This document shows, piece after piece, positions 1-9,463 of a stretch of DNA of 64,000 nt. The position numbers and the translations under genes were made by a program. Positions within the stretch are counted from its first letter, which is position 1; every line of letters begins with the position of its first letter. The DNA lies in assembly GCA_018340375.1 (NCBI GenBank), contig JAFFJZ010000011.1:1054001-1118000 (forward strand), in the 5' to 3' direction. The DNA is from Gonatopus flavifemur. Lineage: Eukaryota > Arthropoda > Insecta > Hymenoptera > Dryinidae. The notes beneath the pieces are model-generated. The model worked only from the letters and a program-made list of their open reading frames with translations. It was not told the DNA's origin and did not search any database.

Positions 1-115
1 GCCATACATGGATTCAATATAAATTATGTACGAATTATATATGACCATATGTGGATTATATATAGATCACATATGATTTTTACATGTTCTCATATAATTC
101 ATTTTTTTCACTAGG
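1..115. repeat. End fragment of a CATATATG-rich repeat
   Basis: AT-rich DNA with repeated catatg and atatatg palindromic words. It ends in a T-run followed by cactaggg. The same words and a similar terminus (T-run plus actaggg) recur at about 22050-22985, so this looks like the right end of the same repeat, cut by the window edge. No coding content is visible. Confidence 0.4.
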
Positions 116-151
116 GTAATTTACCAAAATGTAGACATGATCCATCAGCTA

Positions 152-415
152 CACGGAAAAAATGGCCAAGTGAACATTCCCTGGGAAGTGACGTTACGAT
201 GGCAGCATGGATTCCACCTAGAATCTACTATAGAATCCTGTTAGATTTTCATTGTTATCATGGTTACCATAGCAGCACCACTGCCATTCACTTCTGTAAC
301 AATGCACACATAACATTGGTTCCAATGTAAATTTGAGTTCAATTGCATCCACGTAAGCAATTATAACGAAATATCAACAACAAATCCAGAATCTGCATTG
401 GATTTTCTTTCCGTG
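152..415. mobile_element. MITE with CACGGAAA termini, TA target duplication
   Basis: The ends CACGGAAAAAATGG and TTTTCTTTCCGTG are inverted repeats of about 12 bp and lie between TA dinucleotides (150-151 and 416-417). The interior is not a full palindrome and has no open frame of note. Termini and TA duplication fit a non-autonomous Tc1/mariner-like element, which is an inference from structure alone. Confidence 0.75.
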
Positions 416-1628
416 TAGTTGGAATTGGGCGACGACAACACGCATCAAAATATTCATCATTAGCGAAGAAATATTAGGCGTTAATCTGTTACCACTACCA
501 TTATTATTATTCATTTTTTGTAAATATCGGATGTATGAAAGTGAGAAGAATTCTCTTTTACTTCTTTCATATCTTTGGACAGTTGTGTTGGTATGTATGT
601 GTATTTATCTTCAAGCTTTATATACACGCACATACACATCCATTTTCGACTATATAACCACATTGGTGGCAATAATCCATCGAGGGAATCCCCTTCACAC
701 CATCGTGCCCACTCAAATGGTCGTTGCTGCGCTTTTATGTCGTCGTAAAAGCAGAGTAACAATTAATAAGTATCTCGTAAAAGCGATTGCCGTTGACACC
801 TTTTTGAATGACAGGGGCGTTACGAGAGTATATGAGAAAAAGAGAAGTTGCGGTAGATTATCTTTCTTTTTCCACTCCATCCACGTTTCTCACGTCAAAC
901 AAGTGGCGGCCGTGATTGACCATAAATCTTCTTTACATCCAAGTCGTTACTTTCAATCAGGCAGTTATATTAGTCACATAACTTCATCATAGTAACCCAT
1001 TACATTTTTTTGACGTTTTAATATCTTTTTGCCATGCCGATCTGTTTCTTTTCTACCATAAACCAGTGAAAAATGTGATTGATAAAATAAATCGACAGCT
1101 TCTGTATTTTTTTTATTCTTAGTATAGAATGCTCATGTGGAAAAAATGTTCAAAAATGTATACAATTTGTATACAATTTGTGTACAATTGTATAATTTTT
1201 TGGACACTTTTCACACATGTGTGAATATGACAATCGTATGACAATAAATTTATATTTGTTCTACATATTCAGTTCTGCGTCAATTCGTTAGGGTTTTTCA
1301 GCCGATTCAATGTCGGGCTTGCCACAGCCTACAAATTCGATGCATCTTATTGGTCCTTCTATCCAACGCGAATTTTTGGGTGATCAATTCCGTTAGAATT
1401 TCCAGATTATGGCAACCATAAATGTACAGAATACCAAGTGGACACTCACACGCATTCTGATGATGGGCGTTTGAATATACGGATGTTGTTGATAATTTAA
1501 AGTATAGAAGTTTTTAAAGCAGAGGAAAAATGTCTTCGTTCAATCATGTAACAATTTTCAAATTGAAGGGATATCCTCGTATAAAATATTAAAAACAAAA
1601 GAGAAAAAGCAAATGGATGAATTTATCA
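416..1628. other. Non-coding, mostly unique sequence
   Basis: No gene is supported. A 153-codon open frame at 531-992 (+) has no recognisable domain, is overlapped by an antisense frame, and reads as chance. At 1150-1195 the word tatacaattt is repeated in a short AT-rich array. The rest is AT-rich sequence with no repeat partner that I could see in the window. Confidence 0.5.
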
Positions 1629-2075
1629 CACGGAGAAAAGTGATGGTTCGAATATTACTACATTTTGTACGAAAGTAGCGCTACATTGAAAAAAAAATTT
1701 CTTCCAACCAAATAAATAGTTCATTTGTCCTCTCTCCATAAAATATTACTTAGGATTAATGAAATATTTAATCGAATCAAATAATCGAATGCTTGCCTCA
1801 AATAAATTGGTCTCTAAATGAATAATTCATTCGCCACAAGTAATCAGTTTTTGCATCCAATTGAATATTTAATTTCTAGAAATACCTAGATATTTTATGG
1901 AGAGAGGACAAATAAATATTTTTTCCAGTGTATACATGGAATAATATAATATTCAAAACTTCACATCATAAAGCATGAACTTTTCATTACATTCAGTCGT
2001 CAAAATTATACTATTTCACTTATAGTGCTACTATAGTACAAAAGTTAGTAATATTTAAAATATCTTTTTCTCCGT
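1629..2075. mobile_element. MITE with CACGGAGAAAA terminus, split by a nested MITE
   Basis: The left end is CACGGAGAAAAGTG and the right end CTTTTTCTCCGTA. Subterminal inverted repeats match: AATATTACTACATTTTGTAC on the left corresponds to the reverse complement of the right side near 2036-2055. It is interrupted at 1684-1930 by a second element. The flanking duplication appears to be CA rather than TA. Removing the nested element leaves a shorter imperfect palindrome. Confidence 0.8.
1684..1930. mobile_element. Nested MITE, 247 bp, TA target duplication
   Basis: Starts CATTGAAAAA and ends TTTTTTCCAGTG, with TA at 1682-1683 and 1931-1932. Both ends share an internal inverted block (atttgtcctctctccataaa on the left, its complement on the right) of more than 25 bp. 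It sits inside the element at 1629-2075, so it inserted later. Confidence 0.85.
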
Positions 2076-2086
2076 ACATGTAGGAT

Positions 2087-2187
2087 GATAATGCATTGCT
2101 TCGAATCTTCAAATGGAAATTCTCACAAAATATATTGTCAAATTTCCATTCAAAGATTCGGAGCGATACGTTGACATTCTACGAGAA
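2087..2187. repeat. Truncated palindromic core of MITE family A
   Basis: The sequence starting aggatgataatgcattgctt and its inverted partner ending cgatacgttgacattcta form a hairpin of about 100 bp. It matches the inner arms of the full elements at 18253-18495 and 28238-28477 but lacks their CACGGAAAAAA ends. Confidence 0.75.
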
Positions 2188-2469
2188 ATTACTCGGAAGT
2201 GAATAACACAGAGACATAGTGGCGCTTCAGCGAAGTTTGAAATCCGATTCGCTTCGTTTTACTCGACTACAGATGAAAATTCATTCAAATGTTCTTAATA
2301 TCTTCACAAGTTTAATATAATAATGAATCATTTGAATGAATTTTCATCTGTATTTGAGTAAAATGAAGTTACCCATAAAACAAAAAACACTTTTCAAATA
2401 CACTCAAACAGAATGATTCAAAACGTATTCAAAATTTATATTCGATGCATTAAAAATTCATTTGAAATA

Positions 2470-2665
2470 GTGATGTAGCGAGATACGAGAAAATCGAGAC
2501 GGGACGGGAGAGCGACGGCGAGAAATCAGACGAGACGAGAATGATTTGACCATAAACAAAAATTGAATTGGAAGGAAAAAAAAATGATATTACCATGCCA
2601 GCGCGAAATGCCAAGACGAGACGGGAAAAAGCCTATTCTCGTCTCATCCCGTCTCGCGGCATCAC
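2470..2665. mobile_element. GACGAGACGAG-rich inverted-repeat element
   Basis: Starts GTGATGTAGCGAGA and ends TCTCGCGGCATCAC, an imperfect terminal inverted repeat. Both ends carry repeats of gagacgggac or gacgagacgag, making this a GC-rich island in AT-rich sequence. It has no open frame. It lies directly beside the hAT insertion at 2676. I could not define its target duplication. Confidence 0.65.
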
Positions 2666-2675
2666 CAATTTGGAA

Positions 2676-2818
2676 CAGGGACTGTAACGTTATTCACTTT
2701 CGTTACTCATTCCATAAAAGAAATATATAATAATATATATATTGTACACAAATTATATATTTATTATATAGATTTTATATATAATGAGTAATAAAAGTGA
2801 ATAACGTTCCAGTCCCTG
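2676..2818. mobile_element. hAT-type MITE, 143 bp, perfect 8-bp target duplication
   Basis: The ends are CAGGGACTG and CAGTCCCTG, with inverted homology of about 36 bp (CAGGGACTGTAACGTTATTC against CAGGGACTGGAACGTTATTC). The 8-bp direct repeat atttggaa flanks it at 2668-2675 and 2819-2826. CAG-initial termini plus an 8-bp duplication are the hallmark of the hAT superfamily. The core is a run of TA. It cannot encode a transposase. Confidence 0.93.
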
Positions 2819-3099
2819 ATTTGGAATATAAAAAATGTATTAAAAAAACATTTATATTCTTCAAAAGAGGATTCAAGATACTTTTCATGCTGGAAAATGC
2901 ATTTTAAAAGCTTTTTTTATTATATGGGTAACTAGATTCCAAACTCCACCGAAATGCCACTACATTTCCGTGTTACTCGAATTTGAGTAATTTCTCGTCA
3001 ATACATATAAGAATAATATAATAATACAGAAATATATATTAAATAGTTGAAAAGAAAACCCATAAAAAGTGCGTATTTGTTTATTTTCGGTACCAGCAC

Positions 3100-4070
3100 A
3101 CTTTCTCAAACATAAGCCAAATAGAATGTGTCCTTATGGAAAGTAAATTCCACGCATCCAGAATTCCAATGGAATACAACGAAATTTGTCGTATTTGAGA
3201 AAAATGTAAAATCAAAATGAGCTACCAAGTACATTTGTGTATCCAAATGGTGAATAAACGATTTTTGGGATATTGTAACTCCAGTGTGTCTAAACTGAAT
3301 TGGAAGTGGTTTGTAAATAAAGGCCTGGATTTGATAACTCGCCGAGTGCTCGAACAAGTTTCGGTTCTGATTCAGGAGACTAGTAGAACGGAAAAAAAAG
3401 TTCGTAAAAATGAAAAATTCAAAAAAACAGTCTGTTAGAACTGATTAAAGTACACATTCTTCTCATGGAAGAGTTTCGTCTATCATCAATAATTTGTGAG
3501 ATAAAAATCGCGAAGTGAAAATGTTCATTTCCTCAAAATCAGTATAATTCAAATGATATTTTGCGATGAATTGGCAAGAAGTCACTGGAATGACTTGAAA
3601 TTTGATATACAACTTTATGATTGATCTTAGAAGACAACTATAGTGAATTCAGTTTGTTAAAATACTCCATCATCCAATGGATATGTAATGGTAAACAAAA
3701 GCTGTTGAGGTCATGTGTTTTTAAGTTTTCACGGAAAACAAGTACCGAGAGAATTTTCGATTTGGGAAAACTTGAAGCGCCAAAATTGATCTTTAAGATT
3801 CGAAGAAGTTTTCCTGAAATTTTCAAATCAATCGAATAAAGAGTATGGAAGATATTTAACAATGTTTACGATGCTGTGACCCAAGTTGTTCCAAATCGAA
3901 AAGTCTCTTGATACTTGTTTTCCGTGAAAACTTGAAAATACGTGACCTCAACAGCTTTTGTTTACTATTGAATATCCATTGAATGATGGAGTATTTTTCT
4001 CGTTCTACTTGTCTCCTGGATTAGATCTGAAACATGTCCGAGCGCTGGGCGCTCTGCCGTTTTCAATATA
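3100..4070. repeat. Repeat family C, large imperfect palindrome
   Basis: 3335-3880 is homologous to 32040-32582. Shared landmarks are actcgccgagtgctcgaaca, the stretch near tcattggaatgacttgaaat, and a stretch ending in a long tcgattt block. The right side, 3886-4055, is an inverted copy of 3340-3390 and 3655-3775, so the unit is a long foldback with a shortened right arm. 3190-3300 also matches 6838-7130 in inverse orientation. The open frames inside are chance frames. Nature unknown: an old repeat without visible coding sequence. Confidence 0.65.
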
Positions 4071-4238
4071 TTCGTTCTAAAAGATTGTGTATCCAACACC
4101 TTAAATATTTGCAGAGTACTTTTTGAAATACTTCTAGTCTCCTAAAATTCTCAGAATTTTCAAAATAATTTGAAATCGCTAAGTTTCTTTCTGTGTAACC
4201 AATTGTCAACTCACAAACTAGAAGGTATCATTGGTGCT

Positions 4239-4465
4239 CACGGAGAGAAAAGTATTGTTGGCATAACAAGCAGGTTTGTTACTATAGCGCCTACAAAAAA
4301 AATTAGCTGTAAGAGCAAGAAAACTGATTGACACAACTGAATTTCTTTGCTGAAATAAACACATTTGTTGATAGAACTAACGTCTTAGCTGCTGTAGTGA
4401 ATATTTTTGCAAGGACAACAAATTTCTTTGTAGGCGCTATAGTAGCAAATCATTTTTTCTCCGTG
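4239..4465. mobile_element. MITE, CACGGAGAGAAAA termini, 227 bp
   Basis: Left CACGGAGAGAAAAGTATTG and right TTTTTTCTCCGTG are inverted. An inner pair around ttactatagcgcctacaaa and its complement tttgtaggcgctatagtagc is nearly perfect. TA follows the right end. The interior has agct and gctgtaagagc motifs like the modular families at 16222 and 42803. Confidence 0.85.
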
Positions 4466-5379
4466 TAACTGTTCGAAAAACGTAATAAGTTTGTGGTTTG
4501 TAAATGCAATGCCCCATTGAAAAAATCTATGTGTGAATACATCAAGGTGATTCAGATGAATTCCCATGTTTCCCTGTAGCAAGTTTGGATGGTTTCCGAT
4601 GGATTTTTGTAAATCCCATGGTATTCTATGTAAACCTGGTGTTTCTACCTGGTTTTTCAGATGGGAAATTCTCGTCATAAATTCCCAGGAGTTCCAACTG
4701 GATTTTGAGGCTTCTCGTGGGGATTTCGGATGGGTACCTCGGTTCCCACCTGAATTTTTTTAATAGGGTGTACGCGTTGTAAGTTATGTCAATGATTTGA
4801 TTCCAGTTCCAATTATTCGATCACTTATCACTTTGTTATCTTACATCGCTTACGACTGTCGCTTGTGTTTCAATGTATTCAAGAATTCTGAAACAGATTG
4901 ATTCTGGTGACCTAATAAAAGAGCCTAGTTATAGTTACCGAATCATTTTGGTTTCTTAAACATATGATTGGTTCATCATTGCCAAGATTTGGTAACTATC
5001 AACAAGATTGAGTAATAATAACTAAATTGTGTTAACTATAACCAAAGGTCTTAGATGTGAATCTGGATGTGGGTAAATATAACTAAATATTTATTTCGCC
5101 ATATCTAATTACGAGATTTGACAACTATTATCAAATGCTGGTATTTATAACTAAATCGTTTTCTCAGTGTGAGTGAAGATATACAATCATACATATAACC
5201 GACCTCACAATTATCATCGCTTTCAAGTTCAGATTTCGGTCCTGTTGTAAGTATTATATTCTATGGAAACCCTCACAACCGTTGCGTTATGTGCCGAAGG
5301 TCGTAACACATGATCTCAATGAAAAGTATACAATTATTAAATGTACTTGAGTGATTTTAATTTTTTCAATAATTCTATA
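4466..5379. other. Non-coding, probable decayed repeats
   Basis: 4560-4765 is rich in short inverted words (atgggaa/ttcccat, ccatgg, acctgg) and ends in a T-run plus aatagggtgta. It resembles an eroded modular repeat. 4925-5171 repeats taactata and ttagttata words and ends gttttctcagtgtg, a typical MITE right end whose left end I could not locate. No gene is supported. Confidence 0.35.
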
Positions 5380-5603
5380 CACTGTCAGAAATATCTGGAA
5401 GTTTTTTTCAATTACATACATGAAACGAGGTTCATATATATTCTGCGTTAAATTTAATGTACAAAAACATGAAAGGGCTATAGGATTATGCTATAGTTTA
5501 CTTTAAATTTCATATAAAATGTGCATGAAACCGAATTCATGTACGTACTTGAAAAAAACTTCCAGAAAAAACATTAAAATTAATGCAGAAATTTTTAACA
5601 GTG
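5380..5603. mobile_element. MITE family E copy 1, 224 bp
   Basis: Starts CACTGTCAGAAATATCTGG and ends GAAATTTTTAACAGTG between TA dinucleotides (5378-5379, 5604-5605). It has a strong internal inverted pair, ctggaagtttttttcaatta against its complement near 5545-5570. A second copy with the same ends and length class lies at 21597-21817. Confidence 0.88.
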
Positions 5604-5607
5604 TAGG

Positions 5608-5841
5608 TACCGTGGAATGGGATGAATATAAAACATGGCGGGTGAATACAAACACCCTTAGAAAGTGAAACCTAGCGAAGAGTAATCATTCTAAGCCCGA
5701 GTAGAAATTTGGTAAGGCCAACGTCGGGGCCTTATGAGGCGAATAGCTTACCTCATAAGGCCCCGACGTTGGTCTTACCAAATTTCTACTCGGGAGGGTT
5801 TTGGAAACCCGCCATGTTTCTATTCATCCAATTCCATGGTA
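5608..5841. repeat. Long near-perfect foldback
   Basis: The core arms 5696-5739 and 5751-5794 are 44 bp each with a single mismatch, separated by an 11-bp loop. An outer, more diverged arm pair (taccgtggaatgggatgaat and its complement ending ccatggta) extends the palindrome to 5608-5841. The core is GC-rich relative to its surroundings. Such identity implies recent origin, gene conversion between arms, or a structural role. I did not find a second copy in the window. Confidence 0.9.
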
Positions 5842-5879
5842 AGGAATAATAATTCAAATCAAAGAAAAATGTCAAACAA

Positions 5880-6049
5880 CACTGACAGAAAAAACTGTAG
5901 CTGAAAATGCGCCCAAGAACAGTTTTCAATCACAGTAGCTATATGTTCACTATCACAATGAGTCTCATAGCTACTTCAATGGGCAGTATGATTACTGTAA
6001 CTAGAAAAAAGTACTTGGGCTTGTTTTCAGCTACAATTTTTCCCCAGTG
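5880..6049. mobile_element. MITE with CACTG ends, 170 bp
   Basis: The left end CACTGACAGAAAAAACTG and the right end CAATTTTTCCCCAGTG are inverted. A subterminal pair follows, gtagctgaaaatgcgcccaa on the left and its complement around 6010-6036. TA follows at 6050-6051. The 140-codon open frame over 5907-6329 begins inside this element and is therefore unlikely to be a gene. Confidence 0.8.
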
Positions 6050-6868
6050 TAGACAAATAAAAGCTGAGCAGAAGAGAAAAGAGCGAGAAATAATCCGACA
6101 AGATCCAGAAAAATATGCGCATATACACTTTATTGCCAATTCAGCCATCGACTTTGCATCGTTTGTTTGGTCACTTCTTTCATATTCAATCAATAATATA
6201 ATAATTCACATTGTCATATCTAAAAGAATCACCCAATCAACGGACTTGGCAGCCTCATTTACGGAAGAAACACTCGCACAATTTCATCAATTTTTGAATC
6301 ACAATTCAAGATACCCACACCAATTTTGACCAGTTCCCTTAATTTAGACATAATTATAATCTTCTAATCTAATAGAAATCAATATTTGAAGAGGAAGTGA
6401 TATTTCCTCATGACCACACCAAGTAAATAATTGAAACTTCGGTAAAATGGGAACATTTTTTGGCCCTCTTAAGAATTCAATGAACGTAATATAGAAAGAA
6501 AGAAAAAATACTATTACATACAAAAAAGATCTTCAGCAAAATAATTATAGTTCTGAAATAATGACGGATTTCAGTAGGGTGGTTCAATTGTATTCAAATG
6601 AATCTTTTGCGAGCATGCGAACTCAAACTTAAATTATGAAATCTTTATTGGCCGTGCCAAGTGTTATGCATCAACGTGACTTCCAAAACCTATTAGAAAC
6701 GATCAAGACGGTTTGTTTATAAAATAACTGAGAGCTGTTTCCGATATGTGAAATAAATGGATGTGATCTTTGTTCTACTTTACTTTATATGGTGAGGACG
6801 TCAATATTTTTGAATAATTACAAACCACCACTTTCAATACAGTTTGGACACACTTGAGTTACAATATA
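6050..6868. other. Non-coding unique sequence
   Basis: No gene or repeat element is supported between the MITE ending at 6049 and the insertion at 6869. From about 6838 the sequence is the inverse of 3190-3300, an older repeat that served as the insertion target. Confidence 0.4.
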
Positions 6869-7078
6869 CACAGTAGAAAATTTTGTGTATTCTTAACACA
6901 CCCGAATGTCCCAAACGGTCCAGTCAAAATTTGTGTTAAGTATTGACACAAAGGATGTGAGAAATCAATACACAAGTGTTGAATTTACATTGAAAATCTG
7001 TCAATTTGACACTCAACTTTGTTCATTTTTAACATGAATTTTGAGTGGACCGTTTCTGACACAAAATTTTTTATCGTG
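6869..7078. mobile_element. MITE, CACAGTAGAAAATTTTGTGT terminus, 210 bp
   Basis: The terminal repeat reads CACAGTAGAAAATTTTGTGT on the left and CACGATAAAAAATTTTGTGT as the reverse complement of the right end. An inner pair carries aaacggtcca. TA flanks both ends. The same flanking sequence occurs without the insertion at 3190-3300 (inverse orientation), which confirms the boundaries. Confidence 0.9.
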
Positions 7079-7235
7079 TACCAAAAATCATTCACATACC
7101 ATTCGAATACACAAATATACCTGATAGCTTATTTTGATTTCACATCTTTTTTTCAGTTAGGGCAAATCTTTTTTTTTTTAGGATCAGATTTGGATAAAAT
7201 TCGTTCTTACACGGCATTGGAGACAAGTACGTATG

Positions 7236-7519
7236 TAAGGAGAAAATTTATTGACAAAAAAAATACCCAAAGTTGAGTAAAATAGGGACGTAGTGGCATT
7301 TCAGCGAGGTTTGAAATCCAGTTGAATTTGTTTTACTCAACTACGGATGAAAATATATTTAAATGTTTCTTTTCAATACTCGACTTGTGAATATAATAGA
7401 AAAATTTGAATGAATTTTCATCTGTAGTCGAGTAAAATGAAATTAATCGGATTTCAAACCTCACCAAAATGCCACTATGTCTCCGTGTTATTCAGTTTTG
7501 AGTAATTTTTCGTTAAACC
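7236..7519. mobile_element. MITE family B copy 2
   Basis: Long inverted arms: the left reads ggagaaaatttattgac, then aaagttgagtaaaatagg, and a block ending in the attcgt/ttgttttactcaactac region. The right is its complement, ending ttgagtaatttttcgtta. The extreme right terminus seen in the 12402 copy is missing. This is the cleanest uninterrupted family B interior in the window. Confidence 0.82.
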
Positions 7520-8262
7520 ATTTTAATTTTTACATTTAATGTATAGTTGAAAATGGTAAACGAGAACTAGAACGAGTTGAGTGAACTACATATGTTGGCT
7601 CCACTACATTTCCCTCTGCATGAAAAATATTATGATGTATGCGCATTACATCCAGTTCATCTAATATTGGCACGACTTATTATATTCTCCCCCAATAAAT
7701 TAAGAGTCGACAAGAAATGAACAAATGGAGGGTCATACTTCCCTGAACCAGCTTTTTTTCCGACGCAAATGCTATAGGAAGAAAGGTGACAGAGAGAGAA
7801 AGAAAGGAAAGGGGTTGCTAGGGAGGTAAAGTCAGACGCAGAAGACGAGGCAATAGCCTTTACGACTCGGTCATAGTATCAAACGATCTATTCAACCATT
7901 AAGATAGTCTTGGAACGATTTGGTAACCTTTGGGTTCGTGAAAGCGATACGATATCGACTACGAAGACCGTCACCGCTGTATTTTGTGAAAGAATAGTGA
8001 AAAACGAGAAAGACTACCCGCGGCCTTTTACCATTCTTTCATTTCATCCTTGTCTTCATTCTATTCCATGTAGTCCAATATCATAATCACAAACCTAGAG
8101 CGTTTTGTTGCATCGAAAAATTTATGAAACCCACAAGTTCATATTTCTAGAAGTGATTTGGTACAAGTATTGACATCCAGAATCTCTCATTCATTTCCGT
8201 TACAACTCAATGCAATAACTCAATATGTGACTCAATGTTACAGGCTATGGCATCGATGACAT
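7520..8262. other. Mostly unique, purine-rich island
   Basis: 7780-7850 is a purine-rich tract (gacagagagagaaagaaagg) in otherwise MITE-free DNA. It could be a GAGA-type regulatory tract, but that is only compositional. No open frame or RNA gene is supported. Confidence 0.35.
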
Positions 8263-8467
8263 ACGGGGAGAAATGATTCATTATAGCAGCTAGGAATTAG
8301 CAGCGGTAGCTACTTTGTGTGTTTGATATATTTGGGTAGCCAAGAGTATTGCCGTGACAGCTACATTTTAACTACTATAGCAACAACTTTTGTTATCACA
8401 GCTGAAAAAAAACTAGCATAGCTGGTTTTCAGCCATCCAATTATCAGCAACATTGTTTTTTTCCGTG
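8263..8467. mobile_element. Degenerate MITE with agct modules
   Basis: The left end TACGGGGAGAAATGATTC and the right end GTTTTTTTCCGTG are approximate inverted repeats. Palindromic words of the gct...agc type recur inside (gctaggaattagc, gctggttttcagc). It is related in style to the arrays at 16222 and 42803 but with looser spacing. Confidence 0.6.
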
Positions 8468-8549
8468 CATCCTGACGACATCATTGTGATCCTTAGTGAC
8501 GTCACAGTGATTTCTGATGACGCTATGGTGAAGTCATGGAGACGTCATG
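8468..8549. repeat. gacgtcat-rich short repeat array
   Basis: The words gacgacatcattgtgat, gtgacgtcacagtgat and gacgtcatgc recur within about 80 bp. The gtgacgtcac core is palindromic and resembles a CREB-type binding site, which may be coincidence. It sits between two MITEs. Confidence 0.35.
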
Positions 8550-8738
8550 CACTGTAAAAAGTTCGACTAAATGTGGTCACATTTTACTTGGGAACTTGAC
8601 TGAAATTTAGTCTCTTCCATTGCATCGATATCTGTTTTCGGTACTTATTTTCAATTGAAACAGGGCTAGTTTTGGCTACATCTCAAAACCAGGTAATATT
8701 CAGGATGGAAGTGAGTTTTTACTTTTCATCGTCTGTGG
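8550..8738 (+). mobile_element. MITE family F copy 1
   Basis: Starts CACTGTAAAAAGTTCGAC. It aligns along its length with 24232-24384 and with the reverse complement of 49598-49780, sharing actgaaatttagtctcttcc and aaacagggctagttttgg. The right end is degraded near gtctgtg. Confidence 0.75.
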
Positions 8739-8840
8739 AGTGCTCTCACTCTTCATGTAGCACAGAGTGTCTCAGCAATGTCTCAATATAATATTCTGAA
8801 GATGTTGGTGCTATGATGGTCACGAGTAGTATTCAAGCAA

Positions 8841-8864
8841 ATATATATATATATATATATATAT
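8841..8864. repeat. (AT)12 microsatellite
   Basis: Twenty-four bases of perfect alternating AT. Confidence 0.97.
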
Positions 8865-9061
8865 CAAAGTTCACATTTCTAATCGCGAATGAATTGATTA
8901 TAAAAAGACATGGATTTTTCTTTAGATTTTTTCCATTATCCTATCTACAATTGACATGCATCTTGAGTGATGTTTTCCAAAGTTACGAGATGAAAATACG
9001 AATTCCTCAAAACCGTGTGAAAAATTGAAATTCACATGAATAAAGAAAAGAGGATTTGTTG

Positions 9062-9135
9062 TGTATACACAGAAAAAAGTTTATATTAAATATTATTAGA
9101 CACAGTATCGTATCCGTGGGATATACCCGATTATG
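9062..9135. repeat. Uninterrupted copy of a short repeat (family H)
   Basis: Starts at TA with CACAGAAAAAAGTTTATATT, runs through attattagacacagtatcg and ends in ccgtgggatatacccgatta. Two other copies, at 12367-12730 (minus) and 15665-16085 (plus), are each interrupted by a different MITE at the TA within ttattagaca. This copy is the empty site. Confidence 0.8.
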
Positions 9136-9242
9136 GCGATAGGAAGTATAACTTTGCATTTTCTTATTACTCAGCATATTGAATTCAAGAAGAGTTGTGC
9201 TAATCTGCCGCATACTCATGGTTCTTTCCGCACTTATCATTG

Positions 9243-9463
9243 CACTGAAAGAAATTTAGAGTTCGATTGACTATGAGGTTATAGGGATGGAGGAACATAC
9301 TGACTTTTAGTGGAATTTACTGTAAAACATTGTAAATTTGATCAGTTTCTATTGTTATGCGACAGTGAATTTCACTGTATCATAGTGAATTCCATTAGGA
9401 GGTCAGTATGTTCCTACATCCCTTTAATCCCGTGGTAAATTGAACTCTAAATTTTCCCAAGTG
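9243..9463. mobile_element. MITE, CACTGAAAGAAATTTAGAG terminus, 221 bp
   Basis: The left arm CACTGAAAGAAATTTAGAG and the reverse complement of the right end, CACTTGGGAAAATTTAGAG, continue as inverted repeats for about 75 bp. This includes the shared gtaggaacatactgacct-type block on both sides. No coding sequence. Confidence 0.88.

Larger units (their letters stand above)
2372..2928. mobile_element. Element with CCCATA termini nested in family B
   Basis: Begins CCCATAAAACAAAAAACAC and ends with a T-run and TTATATGGG, an imperfect inverted repeat, between TA at 2370-2371 and 2929-2930. The family B arm runs on directly across this junction, as comparison with the intact copy at 7236-7519 shows. 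It hosts the elements at 2470-2665 and 2676-2818. Confidence 0.7.
2186..3007. mobile_element. MITE family B copy, host of three nested insertions
   Basis: The left arm (agaaattactcggaagtgaa, then a block ending in tactcgactacagatgaaaa) and the right arm (ccactacatttccgtgttac, then tgagtaatttctcgtcaata) are inverted repeats. They match family B copies at 7236-7519 and 12402-12694. Removing the insertion at 2372-2928 restores a continuous arm that aligns with the copy at 7236-7519. Confidence 0.8.

Noticed and set aside
531..992. 153-codon open frame, plus strand
   Set aside because: No recognisable domain, overlapped by an antisense frame, with composition like its non-coding flanks.
3100..4070. 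Several 70-85 codon frames over repeat family C
   Set aside because: The frames lie in a palindromic repeat, appear on both strands and are not preserved in the second copy at 31985-32790.
5907..6329. 140-codon open frame, plus strand
   Set aside because: Its first third lies inside a MITE (5880-6049), so the frame cannot be an old gene. No domain.
8468..8549. gtgacgtcac as a CREB-type regulatory site
   Set aside because: One site in a short repeat array between two MITEs; no independent sign of a promoter.
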